From Gyromitra esculenta (taxonomy: Eukaryota; Ascomycota; Pezizomycetes; Pezizales; Discinaceae), in the NCBI GenBank assembly GCA_038503075.1, contig JBCAML010000003.1:992001-1056000 (forward strand): a stretch of 64,000 nucleotides of DNA. The letters are read 5' to 3'. Each line of letters opens with the position of its first letter. The stretch's first letter is position 1. A program made the position numbers and the translations under genes. Under the pieces are notes generated by a model, which was given only the letters and a program-made list of their open reading frames with translations, did no database searches and was not told the DNA's origin. Of the stretch, positions 48,093 to 59,824 are shown one piece after another.

Positions 48093-49532
48093 TCACTTTG
48101 TAACGATAGTAATAACATCTTCATCCGCCACAACATGTCCCAACCCCACTCTCTGCGGCACATGTCTCGCGCTCGCCCCCCACACGAGGGCGTACTTAAA
48201 GCTCTCCTTCAACGTCCTGTGTACCTGATCACACACGTCCTCAACTGTTGAATCCTGCCGGACAATCAATGCCTCGCTGAAATCGGGCTCGACGCCTTTT
48301 CGCTTCGTGTATATCCGCATGAGGTTTAGCTCCTTCCAGGCGCGGTCGACGACGTCGTTGATGCCGAGGTCCAACTCGCAGGACATTACTACTGTATGGT
48401 CTTCGTGGGCAAGTTGGTCGAGGAACTCCATTGAGATACAGTCGATTTTGTTGTAGACGTAGAGGCTGGATGGGTTAGTTTGGTGAGAGGGAGAGAGGGA
48501 GAGAGGGGGCGGACCATTTGATGTATTTTCGGTGAGCGGCCATAATCACGTCGATAAAGTCGTCGACCGTAGCTTTTAGTGTTTTAGTAGATCACTGTGT
48601 AAGCCGGAAGAAGGGGTATTACCGTTTTCGTCTCGAACCAGAACTTCGCAGTTCAGCATTTTATAGTCTCTAAGGATATTATAAATCATCTACCCACCAC
48701 AACCATCATCAGCGAGCCCTACACGCTCCCACAGAGTCTATAACTCACCTTCTCATCCAAATTCTTCGGCGTGCTCATAAAATTAATCTTCATCCCTCCA
48801 GCCTTCTTCGGCTTCAAATAGATATTTGGCGGATCCCTATTAAGTCTGATCCCCACCGCCTCCAGCTCCCTCTCTAGCAACGCCCTCTGTTCGGCCTTCT
48901 TCGTCGCGTCCAGCACCATCATGATCAGATCACTCGTCTTTGCCGCAGAAATAACCTGCCGGCCTCTCCCCTTACCCTCCGCAGCACCTTCGATAATACC
49001 CGGTAAATCAAGAATCTGGATCTCTGCGCCACCGTATTCAAGCACACCCGGAATAGCAGTAAGGGTGGTGAAAGAGTATGCGGCCACCTCGGATTTTGTC
49101 TTTGTGATTTTCGAAAGAAGTGTAGATTTTCCAACGGAGGGAAACCCGACGAGAGCAATTCGTGCATCTAAACTCAATCAGCACTAACCTCCCCTCCTCC
49201 TCCTCCTCCTCCTCCTCCTCCCTTTTGCTTGCGCTCTATAGAGAGACATACCTCCGCTCTTGGACACATCGAAACCTGTTCCTGCGCCTGCGCCTGCACC
49301 TGGAGCAGGCTCAAGCAGCTGTGCACGTAGTCGGGCGAGCTTCCCTTTCAGCAGACCGAGATGGTATTCTGTTGCTTTGTTTTTTCTGCGATGCGCATCT
49401 GCCCGTTAGCTTGGACGGGTGTCTTGAAAAAAATTCGAACTCATGGGGGAGGTGGGGAGGGGCTTTTTTCTCTCATTACTGGGTTCGTCGCATCTCCTCC
49501 TCTATTTCTTTGATCTTTTCGCTGACTCCCAT
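48093..49532 (-). CDS. RBG2: DRG2/Rbg2 GTP-binding protein
   Basis: 367 residues from six minus-strand exons: 49532-49480, 49385-49252, 49167-48749, 48689-48623, 48572-48515, 48465-48093; all joins keep frame and the length equals that of the family. The N-terminus ([18 protein letters not shown], then [16 protein letters not shown]) is typical of DRG2 rather than DRG1. GTPase motifs: G1 GFPSVGKST (residues 70-78), G3 DLPG (116-119), G4 NKID (249-252), with the S5D2L-type insertion between. The TGS domain is at about 290-366 ([25 protein letters not shown]). The fourth exon starts at an acceptor that gives [10 protein letters not shown], which aligns with the yeast Rbg2 spacing. Known role: cytosolic GTPase that works with a DFRP partner (Gir2) on stalled or slow ribosomes. 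Intron 2 carries a CTC microsatellite. Confidence 0.92.
49192..49221. repeat. (TCC)n microsatellite inside RBG2 intron 2
   Basis: About ten TCC units on the plus strand (GGA on the sense strand) between exons 2 and 3 of the Rbg2 gene, ending about 30 bases from the donor. Confidence 0.85.
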
Positions 49533-49587
49533 TGTGGCGGTTTCTGTTTACCCCGTGGCTCTGTATATTATTATTATTACTATTTTT

Positions 49588-49623
49588 GAGATTGAGATTG
49601 AGATTGAGATTGAGATTGAGATT
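49588..49623. repeat. (GAGATT)6 hexanucleotide repeat
   Basis: Six perfect copies, 56 bases upstream of the Rbg2 ATG, so in its promoter or 5' leader (AATCTC on the sense strand). It may be polymorphic. Confidence 0.95.
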
Positions 49624-51030
49624 GGGGTGATTTCTGAGAGGGGAGGATATATAAAGATGATGGTGGCTGAGGCTCGGAATTTGAGAATTGCGGATCGGGT
49701 TTCGACGTGCAGCGCGGGGTTGACCGTTGGAGGGGCGGATGTGGCCTGTGCGTAGTCTGAGGCTTGGCGACGATGTTGTCTGCTGCGGCCTGGGATGGGG
49801 AATTGCGGTATTGCAGAGAGAGTCTTGAGATATTGCCGGTTGCTGCTGGATGCCTAGAACACATGTAACCGGGAATACTATAACATGGCTATAGCAGGCA
49901 AGTCAATCTTGCCTGGGGAGTTGGATGCAATCATAGACTGTCACTCGGCTATGAAAATCCAGAGCTAGAGAGTTTCTCGTCACGTGAATCTGGAAAGACA
50001 TTTGCTCTCTCTACCAGTGATATTGCATACATACTCGAGAATTCGATATTACATGTACTCTACTCCACCCTAGAAAGAGGCTGAAAACACAAAAAACGCG
50101 AGAAAGGTAGCGCTGTAATACACTAGGAGTGACAGTCCTATTAACCCATTACCACATCTAGTACATGTACAGTCCCGTTCGGAAAAGCTGGGCACCCCTT
50201 TGCTCTATTGAGCTACAATTTCCATACAAGGTACATATATATGTAGTTATGTCAAGCTGTTAGGCGTTATGTAACATCTCAAGATTTCCGTAGCCTCCTT
50301 CTCTTTTAATTCACTGCTCCCTCGCTCTATCTACAACTACATATATTTTGTTTGCCATCAACAACTTGTAGGATGCCAGGGCTTGGCGAACGTGGCTGTA
50401 CTCGTAGCATAGAAAAATAATCAGCGTGCTCAGAAGCAGTACATGTAATAATATACACATTCTACAGACGAGCTCTTAGTTTTCGTCATTCATCATAGAT
50501 AAATGGCATGCAGGAGCCTAAAGTGCTAATCATGTCCACAAAATCACACTCAAGGCCGCCAACCTGCAGAGGACAGCGAAAGAGCCAACCAGAAGCAAAT
50601 GCGTATATACATTAAGCCGCCAAAGCACACTCAATCGATCCATCTAGATACCATATTTCTTTAAAACTCAGGTATCTCATAAACTGTTTAAAAAAATTTG
50701 ACCCCCCCTGTATGGATGTGCCTTTGCTCGAAATCAGCTGTAACCTACTTAGTAAGAGAGATTCTCTCGAGAGGAGGGCTAGCTTTATCAGTCTATAGGA
50801 TAAGTACGGAGGTGGTGACAGTGTGATATTGATAAATAAGTGAATATGATTGGTCCCAAGGACCCCTCTCCAGCATTGCCATTGACTACAGTACGGAAAC
50901 GGGGTGCTAGGATCGTTACTAGAGCACTGCTGCGGTCTCCTTCGTGTTGTAACCGCTCAGTATTCAGAATTTGAAATATTTTAAAGAAGATAATATTTAT
51001 TTCTTATCGTGAATCTGGTGCGTCTAAGAA

Positions 51031-51228
51031 GCTAGTCCCGCGAGTGCTGAGATCAATGCACCGTTTTTTGCAGCTAAGATGAGTGGGAAGCGGGGCTCAG
51101 AGATGTTCAAGTTACTGTTGGAAAATGGGGCCGATTTTAGCGTTCATGGCGTTGACGGGATGACAGTGCTTAAGGTAACAGATAATGCGGGTATCTTTAA
51201 CAAAGAAATTAGTGGGGATGAGCCATAG
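51031..51228 (+). pseudogene. Orphan ankyrin-repeat fragment
   Basis: The plus frame reads INAPFFAAKMSGKRGSEMFK, then LLLENGADFSVHGVDGMTVL, then a TAG at 51226. This is one complete ankyrin unit (A.FFAA...G...M.KLLLENGAD.) with the start of the next. No upstream start, flanking repeats or splice sites extend it. It is most simply a relic of an ankyrin gene like the one at 43596; an uncharacterised small gene starting at the ATG 51079 is less likely. Confidence 0.6.
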
Positions 51229-51512
51229 ATAATCTCGTTTCGATTGGAAGATTAGAGAAAGCATGGTAGGATTCTTGTTCGATATTCGTATTTGCAAAGT
51301 TGAAGTGTTTCCAAAAAGTCCCGGCTTCTTGATTTCCCATGTATCAGGCAACCATGAGACCCGCAAATGCACTGCCATATCCATAAATCCAGAATTCACC
51401 CTCGAAAGAAGAATCGTACCATGCACCCTATCCACACTCTAAGAAGTTCGACCGTAAATTGATTCAAAACCATTCACTCTACCTCAGCCAAGCCCCCCCC
51501 CCACAACGCAGC

Positions 51513-52097
51513 CTAGACCTCCAGATTGATAGCCTTCCCAAATTTTGCATACAGCTTGACCTTCAGCCCATTCATGACCTCATCATTCTTCTCTATCTTT
51601 TCCTCCAACTCCCCGATTTCCTTCGCGACAGCCTGCGCAGATTTCTCCAGCAGTCCCTGAACGTCCTCGAGCGGAAGATGCAAGAACGAGTCTCCGATTT
51701 TATAGCTGTATACCCTCTTTAGCAAAAAACAACAAATACAACAGGGCGTATAAAACAGAAGCAGAACACCCACGGAATCATCTCATCCTCATCAGCGAGC
51801 TCAAGCTCCGTCGTTACATCGTCCAAGTACTCTTTTTCTTGCTGCATCCCCATTAGTGACATTTCCCCCCATATAGTTCCAGCTACAGAAGACATACACT
51901 TTTATTCTCCAGCTCCTCTTTCAGAAGCCCCTGTTTCTGGTGCAGTGTTGAGAACTTGTTGATGTTGTCCTGATCGTCGCGCGTCACCTGCGTATCGGTC
52001 TGGGCCTCATCTTCGCGGGAGAGCTGGGTGCAGAGGAGGTCGTCAGCTTTGTGAAGGATGGAGCGAGCGGGAACATAAGTACCATACGGCGATCCAT
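51513..52097 (-). CDS. GIM3: Prefoldin subunit 4
   Basis: 133 residues from four minus-strand exons: 52097-52083, 52023-51898, 51841-51774, 51705-51513. The first exon is only 15 nt (MDRRM) and joins to LSREDEAQTDTQVTRDDQ. The protein is the usual beta-type prefoldin: two coiled-coil helices (NINKFSTLHQ... and EEKIEKNDEVMNGLKVKLYA) flanking the TELELADEDEMIPYKIGDSF hairpin, ending FGKAINLEV. Prefoldin is a cytosolic hexamer that hands unfolded actin and tubulin to the CCT chaperonin. Length matches the family. The tiny first exon would be missed by simple gene finders but gives the conserved N-terminus. Confidence 0.9.
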
Positions 52098-53448
52098 TGT
52101 GAGTTATGGCGTGGAAAGGGGGGTTGGTTAGGTGGGGTGGTAGGATGAGGCTCTTTTTGGTGGGGTTCTTAGTTTGGTGCGGTTAGGGTTGGCGGTTGTG
52201 GTACGCACGGATCATCATGTGGCTTCTTGTTTGTTCTGGATTAGGTCAAGAGATGAACCCAGGCACGTGTAGTCTTAATAACAGACACAGCCTACATACA
52301 TGTAGGAAGCCTACTATAGATTGCTAAGTACATAGATATCGTTGCTCATCGAACTTTGTTATCAGCTGTCATCTCAGAAGAGAATGTACCTATGGCTCTA
52401 TGGCAGAGATAAGGGTTCCACCAGCGTAGAAAAACGATATGTATGTATGGATCAAGAAGCCATAGCCCCTCTATAGCCAAACTTGTATCTTTACTTCCTC
52501 AGCCCGAACCATTCTAAAGGAGCGTATTCGCCTGTTTCTAACATCCGTCACCCAACCGACGAGCGGTTTTAATCTAGTAAAAGGATCAAACATTCGAACG
52601 ACTCTCTATCTATAATTCTTATAGTTTTGGTTAGAAGATTATGCTACTCGTTTAGTGAAACATCACCTGTTCCTTAGAGCTGTGTATAATAACTCATAAA
52701 CCCCAATTCATGTCAGAACAACCCAACCTTAGGACTCAACTATGGTGTTTGTAATCCATCTGACCGGGAGTCTTCTCCGCATCGCGTCCTCAACAGTAAT
52801 CACGATCTAACCCACTCACAAATCCCGCTATGCATTAAAAAACGTAACACAGATCCCAAGGCTGAGTGATCCCCGGTGACGCGTCGACAATACGAACGCC
52901 AAGAGTATGCATCTTCAAGTCACGCATTTCGGCTCTTTTTCTCTCCAATTGATTATTCACACCCTCTTCGGCTTCCCTAACTTCCGCTTCGGCCGAGTCA
53001 TTACATAGACTTCCACGTTATACCGTTATGACAAATAGGTTCTTACATAGATAATATGCACTTTATTCGTTCTTAATTAAACTAAACCCCAAATAAACCG
53101 CTTCTTCCTCCTAAAATTAACATTCATACCAAAAACTTCTAAAAGTCATTATCCCATCAATAGTAATAAAAAAGATCGATGAATAAGTAATATTACAAGA
53201 ATCACACAAACAAATAAAAAACCAATTACAAGAAAAAACCACCCGACGAGTCGTCGTAAGAGGGGTTTTTCCCATACACAAAAAAAAAAACGCCCGTAAC
53301 CGTCGCCTTATCTCATCCTTCTCGCTTCTCTTACCAATTACTAGTCCAGCAGGATACCCAGAGTCCTGATCTCATTAATTTTTCCTTCTATTTCCTTCTT
53401 TTAATATGTTCATAAAGTATCACACTGTAGCGAGATACAATAGTGTAT
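52098..53448. other. Intergenic region
   Basis: Upstream of prefoldin 4 and downstream of Scs7. AT-rich, with an A-rich patch near 53170-53290. No gene or structured RNA is recognised. Confidence 0.6.
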
Positions 53449-54777
53449 TTACTCTTTTTTGAGGGGTTGGGGTCCGCCGTAGAAGAGTTCGGTGCCGAAG
53501 ACTCTGTCCCAGATCTTGGAGGTGACACCGAAGCCCTTTTGATAGTCGGCAAAATGATGCTGGAGGTGGTATTTCTTGAGTTCCTTGTAGTATGATGGGA
53601 GCCTGAGAGTAATGTTAGTTATACGGTGTTTTTACTACTCGTGGGGATTGTATTGGGGAATCACTTACGACTTGTGGTGCAGGAAATAGTGCGTGAGATC
53701 GTAGCACACGTATCCAAAGATACCACCGCAGAACACACTTGTCGCGACATACCAATTGAACCAGAACACCGTGTGTGCAAGGAACCAGAAAGGTGTTGCG
53801 AGAGCGATAAACATTGTCGGCGGCATAACAAGGCGTAGCTTATCCATAGGCAAGAAGTGATGAACACCATGGAGCAAGAAATGCAGGGTTATCGCCACAC
53901 GATTATCCGGCATTTTCCTATGATATAAATTAGCAGCAGTTCCTCAGAGTCCAAAGCCAATAGATCTACGTACTCATCGATATGGAAAAGGCATCGATGC
54001 AACCCATACTCGATTAATGTCCACAACGACAGCCCCAAAGCAAAAAACGCAGCCACAACCCCTACGTTCGGGAGCCCCTTGCTTGCCTCCCACAATCCAT
54101 ACGAGATACACGGTAACCATATAATCGGCACAGCATACCACGGTGTCTTACTCAACGGCTCCAAAAAGTTACCAAATAGTGGTGCCGACTCCCCACCTTT
54201 GTAGTGTCGTGGTCTGTGCACCTGCTGCAAGTAGAATTCCTTCGAGAACTCACCGCCCCAGATTTGCATCAACAGTGGTCGGTTCAGATCGAGGAATTTA
54301 TGCGTTTTATAGTCGTTGGTGATATCGGTGGGGATTGAGAGTTCTTCCTCTGAGGACATGCCAGTCAGCGGCGACGGGCCCATTGGTGAGCCAGGACGAG
54401 GGGTGGATGCGGGCAGTGGAGTGCCAGGGGGCGATGGCGGCATGCGGTTGGTGTCAGTGGGCAGAAGGCCAATTATATGATCTTCCAAAATCTCATAGGC
54501 GGCCTCAGAGTGGGTGTGCGAGGTCTCGTCTGTGAGAATCGCGGTGATGTCTTTGCCGGCATACCTGTAATTATCTTATTAGAATGATCTTCTCGGTAAG
54601 GCGCCGTGGTGCCGTTTGGTGAACTTACTCAAGAACCAAGTCCTCACCACCCGGGTGGTCACCTAAGAACGGGGTAATGTCATAAACCTTATTACCAACA
54701 GTGACATAGCAGGACTTGCTGCTCTTGTGTTTCCCAAGCTCGGCGGCCGAGATGGTGGGGAGGCTTGAGTACGACAT
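53449..54777 (-). CDS. SCS7: Sphingolipid alpha-hydroxylase (Scs7/FA2H)
   Basis: 380 residues from minus-strand exons 54777-54629, 54564-53974, 53917-53669 and 53602-53449; all phase 2 joins. An N-terminal cytochrome b5 domain carries the haem histidines H41 (DHPGGED) and H68 (SHTHSEA). The C-terminal fatty-acid hydroxylase domain has four membrane segments and the di-iron histidine clusters HRCLFH, HFLLHGVHH, HYFLHH and YHLQHH. The enzyme 2-hydroxylates the very-long-chain fatty acid of ceramide in the ER membrane, receiving electrons through its own b5 domain. A Pro/Ser-rich spacer (PPSPPGTPLPASTPRPGSP) links the two domains. Length is close to yeast Scs7 (384). Confidence 0.93.
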
Positions 54778-55798
54778 TATTTTTCGAGGCAAGGACTAAC
54801 CGACAGAAGATAATTATGTATGGATAGTGTGGGATTAGAAGCAAGAGGCTGCGGGCAGGAGATAAAGTATTTATCGGTTGAAGACCTCAGGAGCGGGAAG
54901 GGAAAGGGGTGGTCAAGGGGATTCGTGAAATTTGGAGTGTGGCGTGATTGAGCACCATAAACCGGCTGATTCAGCCACACCACTAAGAATCGTTCGGCTG
55001 CGAGTCTTCCGTGGTGCTTTTTCTCTCTTTCTCACACCGTGACTATGCATGCATGAGAATTATACGAGGAAGGCTACCCCACGCCTATTCCTGACAAGCT
55101 TCTTCTTCCATCCGGTGTTGCTGATGGATACATATGTGCCTTCTTCTACGTCTTAAATGCTGAGGCGCCAACCCTCTCGACCTCCAAGATCAAATTCCGG
55201 CATATACCGCTGCCAAACCCGAGTTTAAAATTGGCAGAGGCGCTTCTTCATCTTCTGCACACGGGCAATGTGCTGTTCTCCCATCCCCAGGCTTCCTCTC
55301 AAACCCGGTTAAGGCTCTCGGGAGAAAACGTTGACCAGGTTGTGTGCGTTCCGAGAGTTACGCAACCCATACTGGATGGTGCTAATCCTGGGATAAATAC
55401 ATGCGCTCTGCCTCTGTGCGTACGTAAGCACGTACTCGAGTATGCAATCGTAATCGATACAAATATACGTGTACGCAGTACTGCTACTTGATCGGAATAG
55501 CGCACAAGAAACAGCTAAGACCTCTAGGAATGATTCCGCTGCACGTATCCGCTGCGAGTGCTGTGTTGTGATTCTCCCTCCAATTGATTTAGATTAGATT
55601 AGATAACCGCGTTGCCGTCCCTTGTCCCTTGTCTCCCCCGTTGCCATAGCAAACAAATGCGTCCACCACGAGAACAAGGGAGCATGACGGACACCGACTG
55701 ACGAACACCAAGAACACCCAGGAACAACTAAGAACACGTATTCGAGCCATCCAGAAGCAGGAATCCATCAACAGGAAATTTAGTAAAATAAGGAAGCG
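54778..55798. other. Divergent intergenic region Scs7 / Yen1-like
   Basis: About 1 kb between divergent starts. Contains frames without ATG and no recognisable domain. No TATA box stands out. Confidence 0.6.
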
Positions 55799-58613
55799 AT
55801 GGGCATCTCTGGGTAAATCATCCCATTCCCACTCTAGCTAATTTCTAAAAATCCCCACTAACGCTGTAAAAACAGACTGTACAGCGAGCTAGGTCCTGGC
55901 TCACGGATTTCGCTGGCCAAGTATGCAGCAGATCATTTTGAAGCTACAGGTCAACGGTTACGGCTTGCTGTCGATGCTTCAATCTGGGCATTTCAAGCAC
56001 AAGCAGGAAAAGGCACGTATCCCATCTTCTAGCCAATGAGGTTGACGTAATCACGAGACTCTGCATAACTGCAAACGAAAAATGTTTCTCAAGAAAGAAA
56101 AAAAATTCTAACAGCATGGATTAGGCGGTACGAATCCGGCTCTTCGCACTCTTTACTATCGTCTCGCTCGTCTCCTCCAACTGAACATAACCCCTCTCCT
56201 CGTTTTCGATGGCCGTGCTCGTCCTGCATTTAAACGGAATCATAAAACATACGCTCACCTCACCCCAGCGCTTTCTAAATCTACGAAAGCCCTCCTTAAG
56301 CTTTTTGGCTTTCCCTATCATGATGCTCCTGGCGAAGCTGAAGCCGAGTGTGCGGTTCTCCAGCAGCAGGGTGTTGTCGACGCCGTTATGAGTGAGGATG
56401 TGGATACACTCATGTTTGGGTGTGGGACCATATTCCGGAGCTGGTCTGGACAGGGAAGTGGCAAGCAGACACCGACGCATGTCACGGTGTATGAACGTGA
56501 AGCCGTGGAGCGTGAGAGCGGGCTCACACAGCATGGCATGGTGCTGGTGGCACTTATGAGTGGTGGGGATTATCTGCCAGAGGGGGTGCCGAAGTGCGGA
56601 ATCAAGATTGCAGCAGAGTGCGCCCGTGCAGGATTCGGTGAAGATCTGTGCACTCTCGCTGAAGGCGACGAGGAGGGGTTGCAGGAGTGGAGGGAACGAC
56701 TCCAGTTCGAGCTCGAGACGAATGAGAGTGGATGGTTTCGGAGGAAAAATAAGGCCATCATCATACCATCAGATTTTCCGGATCGGACAGTATTGGGGTA
56801 TTACAAGAATCCAGTGGTCTCGAACCAAGAAGCTATCGAAAAACTCCGACGCAAGATCAACTGGGATGGCCAGATTGACCTGATCCGGCTGCGGGAGACA
56901 GTTCGCCATGCTTTTGAATGGCGTGGCAAGCAGGGTGCTGCAAAATTTGTTCGCACCCTCGCACCAGCTCTTCTGGCCCGGAAGCTCGTCAACGCAGGTG
57001 AGAAAGGTGCCCTTGAGAATATCGTTAAAGGGCTTCACGGAAAACGCGAGCATTTTTCCACCGACGGCCTGAAAGAACTTCGGATCTCCTTCGTCCCTGG
57101 CGAAATAATCACCGTTGATATGGTTGCCGAAGAGGAAGACGAGGTCGAGGAGGGCTCAGACCAGGAAGAAGAGGAGGAAGGCAGCGAGGAAGGCATGAAG
57201 AAGCCGAAAGATTATGATATCTTCGCGGTCGAGAGGATATGGGTGTTGGAAATGTACGCACGGATAAACATACAAGAGATAATCGCGGGATGGGAGCAGC
57301 CAAAGGCTGCAAAGGCGAGGGTGAAGAAGACAGCGAAAGCTAAGGCCATGGAAGGATTAGGGTTGGAGTTCTTGAGTATCTCGAAGTCAGGCAATCAGAG
57401 AATCATCGTCCCTGCAAAGAAGCCGCTAGAGAGGTCGAGGGCAGTGGGAATGGGGTCTGAGATCAATATTTGGAATGATATGCGGCCTACGATGACTGAG
57501 AAGGGTTCTACGACTGCATCAGAGGGATCTTGCGAGGTGCTTGAACCTGAGGAAACTCCTGCTACTCGTAGTCGGTCTACAACTAGGAAGCCCTCACGAA
57601 CAGGGGTCACCACTGACGGCGCCCCGGTGAAGAAGACGGCAAAATCTAAAGCTGTAGCTTCGAAACCTTCTAAGAAATCCACTATGTTTCAGAGCGAGGA
57701 CAGTGGACAGGAATCTGACCTACCTCCAACCTCTTGGGAAACTACTAGAAAGCCGCTCACCACTATCGCCGTATCTCCACCCCGTGGCCGTCGTTTTTCT
57801 GCACTAGGGATCTATGGAGAGCCTTTTGATGAGGCACCTTGCTCACCCGTGGACCTTCCGTATGAGTTGTCTGAAGAACTAGCTCCATCACCGCCACGTT
57901 CCCGGTCTCAATCACCGCCCCCGGCTCCGTCTCATTCGATATATGGGACTATAGTGATCATCTCATCTCCTGCTCCTGTCGTTCCCTTTTCACCCTGTGT
58001 ATCTCCACCAAAAACACCTTCCCACAGACGCAAATCATCCCCGGTCCTAGGGTCATCACGGCTAAGCACACCGTCTCATGAACGCGTCTCGTACACGCCC
58101 AAGAAGGCACAGACACCTCTATCTACCAGGAAATCTCTACAAACTCCAAGTTCAGCACTTAAGCGTCTGCAGATTGTGGACCTGCTTGGCGATACTCCTA
58201 GTGAGCCTGTTGACCAAAAAGTGAACAGAGTGCTGGATTTCTCGCCCATATTCACACCACTTAGTCCGAATGTTACTATACGAAAGAACCGTAAGGGGAG
58301 AAAGATCAAGGAGCCTCAGCCTAGTCTTCGGAATAACGATGTCGTTGATTGTCTGGCTCCTATTCCTTTTTCGTTGATTACTCGGGATACTTCGCCGCCG
58401 CGAAAGGTTTCTACTGCTGTCACCGCCACCGCCACCAAGGTGAACATTTCAGAAACCCGTGGAGAGGTTGTAGGCGGAAAGACAGCCAAGAGAATTGTTC
58501 TTAGAGAGAGTCTGGAGGGCCGGTGGGAGTTTATTGAAGATGCGTGGAGCGTTCGTGAAGGAACAAGGATCTGGGAAGATCTGGAGGTCCTGGATTTGAC
58601 GGGTGATGATTGA
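55799..58613 (+). CDS. YEN1: XPG-family structure-specific nuclease, Yen1/GEN1-like
   Basis: 879 residues from exons 55799-55812, 55876-56012 and 56125-58613. The XPG N- and I-regions hold the metal-binding acids: D38 (AVDASIW), D79 (VFDGRARPAFKRN), E123 and E125 (GEAEAEC), D142 and D144 (SEDVDTLMFG), and an Asp near 198 (SGGDYLPEG). A helix-hairpin-helix follows (GVPKCGIKIA). A chromodomain-like part (about residues 340-400, WVLEMYARINIQEIIAGWEQ) and a Ser/Pro-rich tail with many SP sites follow, as in Yen1/GEN1, which cut Holliday junctions under CDK control. Intron 2 (56013-56124) appears to start with GC instead of GT, the only way found to join KG/GTNPALR in frame with a good branch site. 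Alternative: another class IV XPG nuclease of fungi. Confidence 0.85.
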
Positions 58614-59824
58614 GCTTGGTTGGGGAGATGCAACCATTTTATTTTCGTTTCATGTCGGAGTTTATTAGATGTGAAATTTTTCTAAGAATGGTCCTTTGGG
58701 GGTGGTTTTCTTCTTTTAAATGATGATAACTTAATGATGGTTAATGATGATGATGATGATGATGCGTGTAAGATGTCAATAGTTTGTTTTTTCTTTTATG
58801 TTTTCCTTTCGTTGGTCGGCTATACATGGGCTTTGATAATTCGTTTACCCATGGATTAATGTGTGATGTAGTTTTTTTCTAGCTGGGAAAGAGGGAAAAA
58901 ACATTAATGATAATGCATGCATGATCACAAGGCTTGTAATCAGTTGGATCTGTAGTTCGAGTGAGTCATTATTGCTCACTCGCTGACGATAGCGGCTATG
59001 GGAAAGTTAGTTCTGTATAGATATGGAATGTTTCTGGCCCAAGAACTCTGAAGCTTGTCGTGGCTGGGGATAGACCAATGGCGAAGTTCCCTTGGCTATG
59101 TAATAAGGTACGTACACATATGATTTTTTTGGCAGCAAAGTTATACCACACACACGGGGAGGTTACTACGAGCTTGGTGTTTGGTTCACGTAGGCATGGT
59201 ATGTATATTCGAAACTTTGCCTCGAGTAAATAATGCTAATCAATGGTCGCAGGGAACAATTTCTTCATCTATCGCTAGTGGCAAGAGAGGTGACAATAAA
59301 AAAAAAAAAAAAGGTTAAGCATTGGCCAGAGAGAATACCAGTAACACGGCAAGACCAAGGCCCTTGAGGGGTTTCAATGTCTCGAGACTCAAGGAGAGAC
59401 GAGTAGAGACGCGGAGTACTAGTTCTACGAACCGTTTGCGAATTGTGTATAAGTTGTAGTCGGTACTGGAACTAACCCGCCTGGCTGAACGAATTAGGTG
59501 TGGTAGGTAGGTGGGTAGGTATGCTATGTATCGTCTCCGAAACAGACACTCTCTGATGAATGCGACTAAGCAATTTATAGTAGTGGCTTGCACATTGTGC
59601 GTGGGCTGCGAGGAGAGGGGGGGGGGGGGCAATTAAATATTTGATACATGAGTCTCCCCTGGCGATGCAAGTTTTCGTTTTCCACATTTCGTTCTTCCGA
59701 AGAACTAGGTTGAAACAAGGTTGCCAATACCATTACATTAAGAACAAACTATTCCATAAAACCCAACGAAGAGTATTATAATCCTCACATCCTCATCGTC
59801 ATCACGTATCCCAACCAGCTAACC
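58614..59824. other. Convergent intergenic region
   Basis: Between the stops of the Yen1-like and Pkr1 genes. Holds a GAT microsatellite at about 58745-58763, an inverted repeat at 58958-58982, a 15-base poly-A near 59300 and a poly-G near 59620. No gene is seen. Confidence 0.6.
58958..58982. repeat. Inverted repeat CGAGTGAG / CTCACTCG
   Basis: Eight-base perfect stem with a nine-base loop (TCATTATTG), 345 bases after the Yen1-like stop. It may be an RNA 3' element or a protein-binding palindrome. Confidence 0.6.

Larger units (their letters stand above)
49533..51512. other. Intergenic region with ankyrin relic
   Basis: Upstream of Rbg2 and downstream of prefoldin 4. Holds the hexanucleotide repeat at 49588-49623, several TACATGTA palindromes between 49.8 and 50.5 kb, and the ankyrin-like fragment at 51031-51228. 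No intact gene is seen. Confidence 0.6.

Noticed and set aside
47899..48228. Plus-strand frame of 109 codons
   Set aside because: Partly antisense to the last exon of RBG2 and otherwise low complexity.
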